Positions 44,070 through 53,522 of a stretch of 64,000 nt of DNA are shown here, in pieces. Positions within the stretch are counted from its first letter, which is position 1, and each line of letters starts with the position of its first letter. The notes below the pieces were generated by a model. It was not told the DNA's origin and did not search any database. It was given only the letters and a program-made list of their open reading frames with translations. This DNA comes from Bacteroidales bacterium (GTDB lineage Bacteria > Bacteroidota > Bacteroidia > Bacteroidales > P3), in contig JAFVBB010000004.1 in the NCBI GenBank assembly GCA_017480225.1, forward strand, positions 186,001 through 250,000, written 5' to 3'. The position numbers and the translations under genes were made by a program.

Positions 44070-44774
44070 TCAGTCGATGAGGGTGCCCACGTCCTCGCCC
44101 TCCACCACGCGGAGCAGGTTGCCCGGACGGTTCATGTCGAACACGTAGATGGGCAGACTGTTGCTCTCGGCCAGTGCGAATGCCGTGAGGTCCATTATCT
44201 TGAGTTTCTTTTCAAGAGCCTCGCTGTAGCCCAGCCGCTCGTACTTGGTGGCTGTGGGATCCTTCTCGGGGTCGGCGGTGTAGACGCCGTCCACGCGTGT
44301 GCCCTTGAGGATTACGTCGGCCTGCACCTCCACGGCGCGCAGGGTCGAGGCTGTGTCGGTGGTGAAGAAGGGGTTGCCAGTGCCGCCGCCGATGATGACC
44401 ACGCGCCCGGCCTCCATGGCCTCCACGGCGCGGCGGCGGCTCATGGCCTTGCATATCGGCTCGATGGCCATGCCTGCCAGCAGCTCGGTCTTAAGCCCCT
44501 GTTTCTCAAGCTCGGCCTGCAGGGCCATGCTGTTGATGAGGGTCGCCATCATTCCCATGTAGTCGCCCTGCACCCTGTCCATGCCCGACGCGGCTCCGGT
44601 GAGGCCGCGGAAGATGTTTCCGCCACCGATGACGATGCCCACCTGCACCCCGCGCTCGACAACGGCCTTGATGTCGGCGGCGTACTGCGCGAGCATCTTG
44701 GGGTCGATGCCGTAACTTTGTTGGCCCATGAGCGACTCGCCGCTCAATTTCAGAAGCACTCGATTGTATTTCAT
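44070..44774 (-). CDS. pyrH: UMP kinase
   Basis: 234 residues from MKYNRVLLKLSGESL; an ATG eight codons earlier is possible, but the family start fits here. It is an amino-acid-kinase fold with IVIGGGNIFRGLTG near residue 50, GTGNPFFTTDTASTLRAVE near 125, VYTADPEKDPTATKY near 160 and DLTAFALAESNSLPIYVFD near 190. It phosphorylates UMP to UDP. First gene of pyrH-frr-birA. Confidence 0.97.
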   Translation of the reverse strand: MKYNRVLLKLSGESLMGQQSYGIDPKMLAQYAADIKAVVERGVQVGIVIGGGNIFRGLTGAASGMDRVQGDYMGMMATLINSMALQAELEKQGLKTELLAGMAIEPICKAMSRRRAVEAMEAGRVVIIGGGTGNPFFTTDTASTLRAVEVQADVILKGTRVDGVYTADPEKDPTATKYERLGYSEALEKKLKIMDLTAFALAESNSLPIYVFDMNRPGNLLRVVEGEDVGTLID

Positions 44775-44835
44775 ACGTTTTATTCCTTTGTTAATCAATT
44801 TTTTGAGGTGTGCCGTCGGCAGACCTTACGCACAG

Positions 44836-44866
44836 CGAAGATAGCAAAATTCTTTCAACCCGCAAA
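44836..44866 (-). promoter_or_regulatory. Promoter of pyrH
   Basis: On the minus strand TTTG (44863-44866), 19 bases, TATCTTCG (44836-44843), one base off TAnnTTTG, 62 bases before the start. Confidence 0.65.
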
Positions 44867-45014
44867 AAAAATGTGAAAAAGCTACCGTGCGGAGCTACAA
44901 GCCGTGGCTGCCGTGGCCGAAGGGAGGGTGGGGTGGATGGAAAAGTGTAATTTGCTGATAACGTGGTTGTTCGTGACTGAATATGCAGGGTGTAGAAATG
45001 CAACATGTAAATGG

Positions 45015-45136
45015 TTGTAAATCAAGCCAAAGGCAAGACCAACTCCTACTCAACTCCTACCCAAAGCCTACTCATCGCCTTGTCAACTACTACTTTTGTA
45101 GGCGATGTGTAGGCGTTGAGCAGGTGTTGACAAGTG
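45015..45136 (+). repeat. Family II 11-base repeat element, copy b
   Basis: Head TTGTAAATCA at 45015-45024; after 25 bases from its start come CAACTCCTACT, CAACTCCTACC, CAAAGCCTACT, CATCGCCTTGT and CAACTACTACT, then 11-base units of the opposite sense (TTTGTAGGCGA, TGTGTAGGCGT, TGAGCAGGTGT). CATCGCC (45073) pairs with GGCGATG (45101) and CTTGTCAAC (45079) with GTTGACAAG (45126). The rest of 44867-45263 shows no gene. Confidence 0.8.
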
Positions 45137-45263
45137 ATTGTCAGCGGCTTGGCTGCTGGTGGGCAGGGTGCGGCTGTATTGTTGGGTCTGCGGTGGCGGA
45201 AGAGTGCCATGGCGACAACCGGGCGCCAAATGGGAATGATTTTGTCGAGATCGGCCACTTTTA

Positions 45264-45295
45264 TTTGTTCACGTGCGAAAAAATATCTAACTTTG
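45264..45295 (+). promoter_or_regulatory. Promoter of the second C10 protease
   Basis: TTTG (45264-45267), 20 bases, TAACTTTG (45288-45295), 35 bases before the start codon. Confidence 0.82.
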
Positions 45296-45330
45296 CCGCT
45301 GGTAATTTTGGTTTGTAAACAAACAACATT

Positions 45331-48204
45331 ATGAAAAAGAGCATAATAGCCCTTGTTTTCGCTCTGCTGGCTGCGTTGGCTGTGCAGGCAAATCCGGTGG
45401 ACCGTGCCACGGCGGTGCGCGTCGGCACCACATTCATGCGTGCCCACGGCCTGCCGAAGGATGCCGTTTTGGTTGATGTCACGGCCAAGACGCCCTTCAC
45501 GCTTTTCTACGTGCTGACCACCGGCGGCGACAATTTTGTGCTGGTGAGCGCGGACGACTGCGTACGCCCCATACTGGGCTATTCGCTCGACAGTCCTTTC
45601 CGCTGCGAGGCCATGCCCGACCATGTTGCCGACTGGTTTCGCGGCTACGAGGCGCAGATTGCCGGCGCCCGCGACCGCGCTGTGCAGAGGGGCAGGCTGG
45701 GTCTGGGCTCGAGCCGTGTGCAGGCGGTGGCCGACGAGTGGGTCATGCTTGACGGCGGAGTGATGCCCCCCGAGCCGCTGACGGCACAGGTGGCCCCGCT
45801 CATGACCACCAAGTGGGACCAGGCTCCGCGCTACAACAACCTCTGTCCGGAGGACAACCAGGAGTCGAGCTACTACAACCGCCGCGTCGTGGCGGGCTGT
45901 GTGGCCACGGCCACGGCGCAGATAATGAAGTACCACAACCACCCCGACACGGGCTACAGCAGCCACAGCTACACCCACTCGAAGTACGGCACTCTGAGCG
46001 CCGACTTCGGACAGACGGGCTACGACTGGGCTAACATGCCCAACCAGCTGGGCTACAGCAGCACGTCGGCGCAGATTGAGGCTGTGGCGACGCTGATATA
46101 CCACGTGGGTGTGGCCGACGAGATGAACTACGGCTTGAGCTACTACGGCGGCAGCTCGGCGCAGAACTACAACACGCGCGGCGAGATCGACGCGTCGACG
46201 CAGACCTCGCTGATGCGCTACTTCAAGTACAGCCCGCTGCTCTACGTGCTTGGGCGCGAGGACTTCGACCCCGACACGTGGGATGGGTTGCTTCGCGACG
46301 AGCTTGAGGCCGGCCGGCCGTTGCTCTTCTCCGGGCGCAGCGCCTCGGCGGGCCACTCGTTTGTGTGCGACGGCTACAACCAAAGCGGCATGTTCCACAT
46401 CAACTGGGGCTGGGGCGGCTCAAACGACGGCTATTTCCCCATGGGCGGCCTCGACCCCTCGACCAGCGGCATCGGCGGCAACTCGGAGTCGAGTTACAAC
46501 CTCCAGAACGCGGTGCTCTTCGGCATTGAGCCCGACACCAACTGGGGCGGCGGCGGCACGGTGAGCGTGAGCGCCACTGCCGGCGGCGTGGTGAGCGGCG
46601 GCGGCAGCTACTCGCAGGGCGACGCCGTTGAGCTCTATGCCAGCGCCAACTCGGGCTACCGCTTCAAGGGCTGGAGCGACGGCGCGCGCTACAACCCGCG
46701 CGGCATGGTGCTGAACGGTGGCGACTACGGCTTCGAGGCTGTCTTCGAGCCCCTCAGCCACGACACGCTCGGCTACTGCGCCAATGGCCACCGCATCTCG
46801 TCGTTGGGCACGCAGGGCACCTACCGCTGGGGCATACGCATTCCGTCGTCGGCCATAGAGGCCGGGCGCCGCCTGCGGGCCGTGGAGTTCTATGCCTGCG
46901 CCGCTGGCAACTACACCGTCATGCTGCACACCGGCACCACCTCGCCGTCGACGCTCATCTACTCGTCGGGCGTGACGATAGGGCAAAACGACATCAACCA
47001 GTGGTACACGGCCACGCTCGACAGTATGCTGGCTCTCGACCCATCGCTCGACCTCTGGATTGAGCTGCAGGCCGACGGCTCGAAATACCCCGCCGCTGTG
47101 ACCTACGGCTGCGGCAACAACTATGGCCTCTGCAGCGGCAACAGCATGAGCTATGGCGGCTGGAAGGGCTTCTCGTTCATGATTCGCGGGCTCACCGACG
47201 GCACTTTCTTCCAGCAGGGCGACACGCTGTCGTACTGCGGAACCGAGAAGTTCGACCAAGGCTGGTACTACAATAACCACCAGTTCGAGTGGGGCATCAT
47301 GCTGCCACCGACGACGCTGGGCATACGCAACAAGGTGAAGGCAGTGCAGTTCTATGTCGACGCCCCGGCCGCTTATGAGGTGAAGATAATGCAGGGCGGC
47401 ACTGGCGCTCCGCAGTCGGAGTTGCTTGCCGTTGCTGACACCGTGAACGCCACCGGCTGGCACACGCTCTCGCTGGGCAAGGGCGTCAGCATTGACCCTG
47501 GCGAGCCGCTGTGGATAGTGCTTTCTGCCCCTGGTGACAACGGCTACCCGGCAGCCTCGTGCAAGTTCACTGGCAACGCCAACAGCGATTGGGTGAGCGA
47601 GAACGGCTCCGATTGGCACCATGCCATGGCTGACCTCGGCAACCCCTATTCGTGGATGATCAAGGCCGTGGTGGAATACGTGGAGCCGGTGTTCTACAAG
47701 CTGACATCGGAGAGCGCCGACAAGACCATGGGCATAGCCTCAGGCAACGGCTCCTACCTTGAGGAAAGCGAGGTGAGTGTGCTCGCCACTCCGCGCAGCG
47801 GCTACGTGTTCAACCACTGGACGGTGAAGACCGACAGCAGCACCTTCGATGTGGTCGACAACCCCTATGCCTTTGTCATCACCTCCAACACCGTCTGCAC
47901 TGCCTACTTCGACTCTGTGCCCAAACCGGAAACGCCGGAGGACACGCTGGGCATCGGCGCTGTGCGCCCGCTTGGTGTGAGCCTGCGTCCAAACCCCGCC
48001 ACGACCACCGTCACCGTTGAGGCCGCTGGTTGCGACGGCGCAAGTGTGAGCCTCATCGACATGCAAGGGCGCGAAGTGGCCACGGCAAGGACTGCCGGTG
48101 GCCGCGCCACCGTTGACGTCGGCACGCTGCCGCGTGGCATCTACTTTGTGAAACTTACTGACAACGCGGGCCGTTCCACCCTAACCAGGCTGGCCCTGCA
48201 ATAA
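45331..48204 (+). CDS. C10 family cysteine protease with repeats, T9SS cargo
   Basis: 957 residues: signal peptide (1-20), pro-domain (FVLVSADDCVRPILGYSLDS), and catalytic domain with Cys190 in VAGCVATATAQIMKYHNHP and His342 in AGHSFVCDGYN followed by INWGWGG. One InlB-type beta repeat (about 405-475, GYRFKGWSDGARYNPRG) and beta-sandwich regions 480-780 come next, then another InlB-like repeat (about 790-865, GYVFNHWTVKT). The C-terminal T9SS type A domain has LRPNPATTTVTV and LPRGIYFVKL. It is a larger relative of the protease at 17695. It is followed 27 bases later by hisS. Confidence 0.93.
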   Translation: MKKSIIALVFALLAALAVQANPVDRATAVRVGTTFMRAHGLPKDAVLVDVTAKTPFTLFYVLTTGGDNFVLVSADDCVRPILGYSLDSPFRCEAMPDHVADWFRGYEAQIAGARDRAVQRGRLGLGSSRVQAVADEWVMLDGGVMPPEPLTAQVAPLMTTKWDQAPRYNNLCPEDNQESSYYNRRVVAGCVATATAQIMKYHNHPDTGYSSHSYTHSKYGTLSADFGQTGYDWANMPNQLGYSSTSAQIEAVATLIYHVGVADEMNYGLSYYGGSSAQNYNTRGEIDASTQTSLMRYFKYSPLLYVLGREDFDPDTWDGLLRDELEAGRPLLFSGRSASAGHSFVCDGYNQSGMFHINWGWGGSNDGYFPMGGLDPSTSGIGGNSESSYNLQNAVLFGIEPDTNWGGGGTVSVSATAGGVVSGGGSYSQGDAVELYASANSGYRFKGWSDGARYNPRGMVLNGGDYGFEAVFEPLSHDTLGYCANGHRISSLGTQGTYRWGIRIPSSAIEAGRRLRAVEFYACAAGNYTVMLHTGTTSPSTLIYSSGVTIGQNDINQWYTATLDSMLALDPSLDLWIELQADGSKYPAAVTYGCGNNYGLCSGNSMSYGGWKGFSFMIRGLTDGTFFQQGDTLSYCGTEKFDQGWYYNNHQFEWGIMLPPTTLGIRNKVKAVQFYVDAPAAYEVKIMQGGTGAPQSELLAVADTVNATGWHTLSLGKGVSIDPGEPLWIVLSAPGDNGYPAASCKFTGNANSDWVSENGSDWHHAMADLGNPYSWMIKAVVEYVEPVFYKLTSESADKTMGIASGNGSYLEESEVSVLATPRSGYVFNHWTVKTDSSTFDVVDNPYAFVITSNTVCTAYFDSVPKPETPEDTLGIGAVRPLGVSLRPNPATTTVTVEAAGCDGASVSLIDMQGREVATARTAGGRATVDVGTLPRGIYFVKLTDNAGRSTLTRLALQ

Positions 48205-48231
48205 TCCACCCCAACTGCAACCTGTTACATC

Positions 48232-49584
48232 ATGGCCAACATCAAATGCTCCATTCCTAAAGGCACCCGCGACTTCATGCCCTCAGAGATGGCTCGTCGC
48301 AACTACATCTTCGACACTATTCGCGGAGTTTTCCGCACCTACGCCTTCGAGCCCATCGAGACACCCTCGATAGAGAACCTGTCCACGCTGATGGGCAAGT
48401 ATGGCGAGGAAGGCGACAAACTGCTCTTCAAGGTGCTCAACAGCGGCGACTTCATGAAGGGCGTGGACTTCAGCGACGACTACCATCGGGTGGCGCCGCA
48501 AATCTGTGAGCGCGGCTTGCGCTACGACCTTACGGTGCCGTTTGCCCGTTTTGTGGTGCAGCACCGTGAGCAATTGGCACTGCCTTTCCGCCGCTACCAG
48601 CTGCAGCCCGTGTGGCGTGCCGACCGCCCGCAGAAGGGCCGCTACCGCGAGTTCTATCAGTGCGACGCCGACATTGTGGGCTCCGACTCGCTGCTGGGCG
48701 AGCTGGAACTGGTGCAGATGATTGACGAGGTGTTCTGCCGCCTTTTAATCGGTGTGGTGGTCAAAATCAACAACCGCAAGATCCTGGCTGGCATAGCCGA
48801 GATGATTGGCGCTCCCGGCAAGCTGGTCGACATCACTGTGGCTATCGACAAACTCGACAAGATAGGCATCGACGGCGTGCGTGCCGAGCTTCGCGAGCGC
48901 GGCCTCGGCGAGGAGCAGATTGCCGCCCTCGACCCGGTGTTTGCGCTGGGCGGTGGCACGCAGCAGAAGCTTGACAGCCTGCGCCGCATGTTTGATGGTA
49001 TTGACGTCGGAGTGAAGGGTGTCGAGGAGACTGCTGAGCTGTTTGACCTCATTTCCATGTTCGACCTCGGTTGCGAGGTGGAGCTGGATTTGACACTTGC
49101 CCGCGGCCTGAACTACTACACGGGAGCCATCTTCGAGGTGAAGGCCAAGGATGTGCAGATGGGCAGTATATGTGGTGGAGGACGATACGACAACCTCACT
49201 GGCATTTTTGGAATGCCGGGTGTGAGCGGTGTGGGCATCTCTTTCGGCGCTGACCGCATCTACGATGTTCTCAACGAGCTGCAACTATTCAGTCCAGACC
49301 TGGAGCAGTCGGCAAGGGTGATGTTCGTCAACTTCGGCACAGAGGAGCGCAGGCACTGCGAGCTCTTCGCCCACAGGCTGCGCCGCGCAGGCGTCGCCAC
49401 GCTGGTCTATCCCGACTCGGCCAAGCTGAAGAAGCAGATGGACTACGCCAATCGCAAGGGTATTCCCTATGTGGCCTTTGTGGGTGAGAGCGAGATGAGG
49501 GACGGCACTGTGGCACTGAAGAACATGGCCGACGGCACGCAGCAGACGCTAACAGTGGATCAGTTAATCGACGTGCTGCGATGA
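48232..49584 (+). CDS. hisS: Histidyl-tRNA synthetase
   Basis: 450 residues. Class II motifs: [14 protein letters not shown] at the start, [27 protein letters not shown] near 120 (motif 2), [15 protein letters not shown] near 290 (histidine A), and a C-terminal anticodon-binding domain. It charges tRNA-His. The position directly behind a surface protease with a 27-base gap and no visible terminator is unusual, and it overlaps the next gene by ATGA. Confidence 0.97.
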   Translation: MANIKCSIPKGTRDFMPSEMARRNYIFDTIRGVFRTYAFEPIETPSIENLSTLMGKYGEEGDKLLFKVLNSGDFMKGVDFSDDYHRVAPQICERGLRYDLTVPFARFVVQHREQLALPFRRYQLQPVWRADRPQKGRYREFYQCDADIVGSDSLLGELELVQMIDEVFCRLLIGVVVKINNRKILAGIAEMIGAPGKLVDITVAIDKLDKIGIDGVRAELRERGLGEEQIAALDPVFALGGGTQQKLDSLRRMFDGIDVGVKGVEETAELFDLISMFDLGCEVELDLTLARGLNYYTGAIFEVKAKDVQMGSICGGGRYDNLTGIFGMPGVSGVGISFGADRIYDVLNELQLFSPDLEQSARVMFVNFGTEERRHCELFAHRLRRAGVATLVYPDSAKLKKQMDYANRKGIPYVAFVGESEMRDGTVALKNMADGTQQTLTVDQLIDVLR

Positions 49585-50552
49585 AGCGACTGTTGCCACT
49601 GTTTCTGTGCCTGGCTTCATTGCTGGCCAAGGCGCAAGATACCATAGTGCTCACCCTGCTACCGGCCGACACCGTGGCCGAGGCAGGCATTGGCACGTGG
49701 GAAACGATACACGACACTGTCTACGTCCTGCGGCTCGACACCGTGGTGCAGTATCGTGTCGACACTGTCCACCTGTGGCGTGTCGACACGTTGACCGTGC
49801 GTGTGGCCGACACCGCAGCCCTCAAAGCCCTGCAAGAGAAGGAGGTGTTCTATCGTGAGATACTCTCTGCCAGCGGTGTGGACAAGGAGAAGATTGAGGC
49901 TGAGCGCAACTATTACATCCGCGTGGTCGACTCGCTGCGCGCCTTGGTACGCATCGCCGAACTGGAGAATGTGCGCAAGGAGGAGGCCAACAAGTACCTG
50001 GCCGAGCGTGCCAGAACGGCAGAAGAGAAGGTGGCCGTGGCCACCAACCGAAAGAAAAAGGTGCGCCCGATACAGGGTGTGGCCATGCGCTTTTACCGAA
50101 CCCCGGCCTGGGAGATTCGCCTCGACGCAAATGGCGACCGCCACATTGCCAACCGCAATGCGGGCAACATAGAGTTCGACTATGTCACCGGTGCTTCCGT
50201 CATGCTGTGGGACTTGACCCGATATTTCAACAAAAGCTACCAGACAAAGTCGGGCGAGATACCAAAGTTCGACCAGGACTTCGCCTACGACCTGGGGCTC
50301 TATGTGGGCTTTGGCGGCAGCAATCTCTTCAAGAACTTCTATGTTGGGGCAAGCTTTCGCTTCGTGGACTTCTTTTATTTGACGGCTGGCTTCAATGTGG
50401 CTGAATACCAAGTGTTGGCTAACGACCGCGAGAGTGGAGACATATTGGTTCACGGCGAGAGTATTGACGACGTCACGGCAAAAGCATGGCTGCTAAAACC
50501 GTTCATCTCGTTGAGCATCGACCTCGACTTCCTGTCCTACATCAAGAAATAG
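49581..50552 (+). CDS. Predicted exported protein with coiled coil and beta-rich C-terminus
   Basis: 323 residues, not recognised. Signal peptide to ~19, then an N-terminal stretch with repeated DTV phrases ([20 protein letters not shown], then [11 protein letters not shown]) about every 8-12 residues. A charged helical segment (~75-150) follows, and a C-terminal region (~165-323) has the alternating pattern of an outer-membrane beta barrel ([33 protein letters not shown]). Starts within hisS (ATGA). Probably an outer-membrane-associated protein; function unknown. Confidence 0.65.
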   Translation: MKRLLPLFLCLASLLAKAQDTIVLTLLPADTVAEAGIGTWETIHDTVYVLRLDTVVQYRVDTVHLWRVDTLTVRVADTAALKALQEKEVFYREILSASGVDKEKIEAERNYYIRVVDSLRALVRIAELENVRKEEANKYLAERARTAEEKVAVATNRKKKVRPIQGVAMRFYRTPAWEIRLDANGDRHIANRNAGNIEFDYVTGASVMLWDLTRYFNKSYQTKSGEIPKFDQDFAYDLGLYVGFGGSNLFKNFYVGASFRFVDFFYLTAGFNVAEYQVLANDRESGDILVHGESIDDVTAKAWLLKPFISLSIDLDFLSYIKK

Positions 50553-50562
50553 CGGTTGGACG

Positions 50563-52008
50563 ATGACGTTCACGAGTATCGAGTTTGCGATTTTCCTACC
50601 GCTGGTATTCGCTTTTTACTGGCTTTTGCAAGGCCGCCTGCGCTGGCAGAACATGCTGGTGCTTGTGGCTTCGTATGTTTTCTACGGATGGTGGGACTGG
50701 CGTTTTCTTTCCCTCATTGCCTTCACCTCTGCCTGCTCATGGCTTACTGGCCTGGCCATCAAACCGGCACCGGGTGGCAGACATACTGTGGTAAGCCGTC
50801 TGGCTCTTTGGGGCAACATCGCCGTCAACCTCGCTATCCTCGGCTTGTTCAAGTACTATGACTTCTTTGCTGCCGAGTTGGCTCAGTTGCTTCACGTTGA
50901 GAGCGATGCCTTTATGCTGCGGCTGGCGCTGCCTGTTGGAATCTCTTTCTACACCTTTCAGGCGTTGAGCTACAGCATCGACGTGTACCACCAGCGCATC
51001 GAGCCCACGCGTGATGTCGTGGCTTTTTTTGCCTACATTAGTTTCTTTCCGCAGCTGGTGGCAGGGCCGATAGAACGTGCCACCAGCCTGCTTCCGCAGT
51101 TCCAGCACAAGCGCACATTCGACTGTGCCATGGCTGTCGACGGGTGCTGGCAGATACTCTGGGGGCTGTTCAAGAAGATGGTGGTGGCTGACAATTGTGC
51201 GAGCATTGCCGACACGGTGTTTGGTGGCGGCGGCAGCCCGGCCGACCACCTGATTGCCGCGTTGCTGTTCACGTTCCAAATCTACGGCGACTTCAGCGGC
51301 TACAGCGACATCGCCATCGGTACTGCCAGGTTGTTTGGTATTAGGTTGATGCAGAACTTCCGCACTCCCTACTTCAGCCGTGACATTGCCGAGTTTTGGA
51401 GGCGCTGGCACATTTCGCTCACCACCTGGTTCCGCGACTACCTTTACATCCCTCTTGGCGGAAGCCGTGTGGGCAAATGGAAGGTTGTGCGCAATACATT
51501 CATTATCTTCCTTGTTAGCGGACTGTGGCATGGGGCAAACTGGACATTCATTGCCTGGGGCTTCTATCATGCCTGCCTGTTTCTGCCGTTGATACTGTTG
51601 GGCCGCAACCGCCGCCACACCGGCACCGTGGCCGAGGGACGTCTGCTGCCCTCGTGGCGCGAGTTGGGGCAGATGACGCTGACCTTCGCCCTGGTTACAG
51701 CAGGCTGGGTGATATTCCGCGCCACTGGACTGCCCAGCTGCAAGGCTTTCTTTGTGTCGATGCTGCACCCCGATGCTTTGGCCGGACTGCTGCGGATATT
51801 TACCAACAGCGACATTCGCCAGGCCTCGGTTGCCGTACTGGTAATGCTGGTGGTGGAGTGGTTGCAGCGTACACGCGAGCATGGGCTGCATGGTTTGGAC
51901 AGTCTGATCAAGCCTCTGTGGGCGCGTCTCCTGCTCTACGCCGTGGCCCTGCATGCCGTAGTGTTCTTCAGTGGCTTGAACAAGGCGTTTATTTACTTCC
52001 AGTTCTAA
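50563..52008 (+). CDS. MBOAT-family O-acyltransferase (AlgI/DltB-like)
   Basis: A 481-residue polytopic membrane enzyme. It has PVGISFYTFQALSYSIDVY near 128, ERATSLLPQF near 170, RFxxPY-type and FWRRWHISLTTWFRDYLYIP near 285, and the catalytic His region SGLWHGANWTF near 323. It transfers acyl groups across the membrane to polysaccharide or peptidoglycan-type acceptors, working with an SGNH partner. That partner follows 11 bases later, making a two-gene acylation module. Confidence 0.92.
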   Translation: MTFTSIEFAIFLPLVFAFYWLLQGRLRWQNMLVLVASYVFYGWWDWRFLSLIAFTSACSWLTGLAIKPAPGGRHTVVSRLALWGNIAVNLAILGLFKYYDFFAAELAQLLHVESDAFMLRLALPVGISFYTFQALSYSIDVYHQRIEPTRDVVAFFAYISFFPQLVAGPIERATSLLPQFQHKRTFDCAMAVDGCWQILWGLFKKMVVADNCASIADTVFGGGGSPADHLIAALLFTFQIYGDFSGYSDIAIGTARLFGIRLMQNFRTPYFSRDIAEFWRRWHISLTTWFRDYLYIPLGGSRVGKWKVVRNTFIIFLVSGLWHGANWTFIAWGFYHACLFLPLILLGRNRRHTGTVAEGRLLPSWRELGQMTLTFALVTAGWVIFRATGLPSCKAFFVSMLHPDALAGLLRIFTNSDIRQASVAVLVMLVVEWLQRTREHGLHGLDSLIKPLWARLLLYAVALHAVVFFSGLNKAFIYFQF

Positions 52009-52019
52009 CATCCCTACCG

Positions 52020-52868
52020 ATGAAGCAATTTGTCCGCACAGCCGCAATCACCGCCCTGCTCTTTGCCGCCCTGGCAGCAGTGCTCACGTTGCTCATAGTC
52101 CGGAAAAACTGTGCCTATAGCTACAAGGCGGACTACATGCAACGCCATAAGGCTGACATCAAGACGCTTGTGGTGGGTCACAGCCACATGATGAATGGAG
52201 TCATCCCCGCACAATTGGCCGATAGCTGTTTCAATCTTGCCATACACGGCACGGCAATGTCCTATTCCTTGATGCTGCTCGAACACTTTGTGCCGCAGAT
52301 GCCTAAACTGCAGACGGTGATTATGCCGTTGTCGCACGATATGGAGTGGTTTTCATTTGATAAGCTGTCTGTTCGTGAGAAGAGGCTCTTGTATGGCCAT
52401 TACTTCAACCTGTGGTCAACCCGCCCCACGCTGGAAGACATGCTCCTTTTCCTCCACTCGCGCACCTTTCTGGAGTCTGCCACGGATATTGACACTGCTC
52501 TGCTTGGATTCGAGCCGCAGAGCATTCGATATGAGGGCAACTCTCCCTATTGGAGACAGTGCTCCCAAAACAACGAGTTGCTGCCAAGCCTCATAAAAAT
52601 AGGGCAGGTATGCCGCGACCATGGTGTCAGGCTCATTGTGGTGAGCGCGCCTTTTGCCCCGTCCTACCGCGTGTGGGTGACGCAGGCCGAGATGGACCGT
52701 GTGGCGGGCATTATCGACAGCGCACACAGTCAGGTGCCTTTCGACTATCGCTCCTATTTGTCCGACCCCGACTTCGGCAGCGACACCATGTTCCGCGATG
52801 GCACGCACCTCAACAGCGACGGCGCCGTTGTCTTCACACGCCGGCTCAAGCAAGACTTCGGGCTGTAG
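52020..52868 (+). CDS. SGNH/AlgX-like partner of the MBOAT acyltransferase
   Basis: 282 residues from the ATG at 52020; the frame is open back into the MBOAT gene, but that part is a shadow. One N-terminal membrane anchor (TAAITALLFAALAAVLTLLIV), then an extracytoplasmic SGNH-like domain: LVVGHSHMMNG near 45 takes the GDSH position, with His in place of Asp and Ser-His kept, and RDGTHLNSDGAVVF near 262 supplies the Asp-His pair. It probably completes O-acetylation of a surface glycan. Ends at a strong terminator. Confidence 0.8.
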   Translation: MKQFVRTAAITALLFAALAAVLTLLIVRKNCAYSYKADYMQRHKADIKTLVVGHSHMMNGVIPAQLADSCFNLAIHGTAMSYSLMLLEHFVPQMPKLQTVIMPLSHDMEWFSFDKLSVREKRLLYGHYFNLWSTRPTLEDMLLFLHSRTFLESATDIDTALLGFEPQSIRYEGNSPYWRQCSQNNELLPSLIKIGQVCRDHGVRLIVVSAPFAPSYRVWVTQAEMDRVAGIIDSAHSQVPFDYRSYLSDPDFGSDTMFRDGTHLNSDGAVVFTRRLKQDFGL

Positions 52869-52884
52869 CGCAATTGTGAAAAAG

Positions 52885-52922
52885 GCAACCGGCGCATCGC
52901 GGAAAGCCGATGCGCCGGTTGC
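52885..52922. terminator. Bidirectional terminator
   Basis: A 15-base perfect stem (GCAACCGGCGCATCG) with an 8-base loop and T-rich end, between the SGNH gene and the convergent lipoprotein. Confidence 0.9.
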
Positions 52923-52946
52923 TTGTTTGTTACCAGGCTTTTGTGT

Positions 52947-53477
52947 TTACTTCTGCTTGAAGGCTATCGATCTTCCCTCGCCAATAAAGTAGATGTATTC
53001 TGGCGTTTCCTCCTCGCTGGTTACGTTCACTATGAGCTCCTTGCTGCTCTTGTCGTAGTCGATGTCCACCTTCTCGTCGGAGAAGTCGATGTTGCCGGAG
53101 TTGTCGCTGAAGGTGTAGGTGAACTCCTCGTCTTCCGACCAGTCGTACTCCCCGTTGAAGATTTCCTGCATCCACTCCGGCAGCTTGTCTATATTCTTGG
53201 GTCTCATGGCTGTGGTGAACACCCCCGTTGTGGCCGTCTTGAAGTCGAGGGTGAGGTTGGCGGCCACGATGAACTTGCCGCCCATCATGTCAATGATCTC
53301 TTGGAGGTTGGCAATGTCTTCGGGGTCGCCTTCGGCCTCGGCGAGCAGCTCGGCCGAGATATCGATGTCCTTGGAGTAGCCCCACTGCGTCTTCTCAAGG
53401 TCAATCCCTTTGCTGCAGCTGGTGACGACCAGTGCCGCCATGGCCATTGCGGCCAGAAAAATGCGTCTCATTTTCAT
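52947..53477 (-). CDS. Lipoprotein of unknown function
   Basis: 176 residues, not recognised. Lipobox VTSCSK near residue 20. The mature part begins with GIDLEKTQWGYSKDI and has alternating strands, rich in Asp/Glu (net charge strongly negative), consistent with a lipocalin-like or beta-sandwich fold; a helix near 55-65 (PEDIANLQEIIDMMGG) interrupts the strands. It follows the TonB-linked receptor gene by 45 bases on the same strand, so it may be cotranscribed with it. Confidence 0.7.
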   Translation of the reverse strand: MKMRRIFLAAMAMAALVVTSCSKGIDLEKTQWGYSKDIDISAELLAEAEGDPEDIANLQEIIDMMGGKFIVAANLTLDFKTATTGVFTTAMRPKNIDKLPEWMQEIFNGEYDWSEDEEFTYTFSDNSGNIDFSDEKVDIDYDKSSKELIVNVTSEEETPEYIYFIGEGRSIAFKQK

Positions 53478-53522
53478 AAGTGTGTGTTATTTGAGGTTTA
53501 ACGTTTGTTTGCTGTCCTCTCG

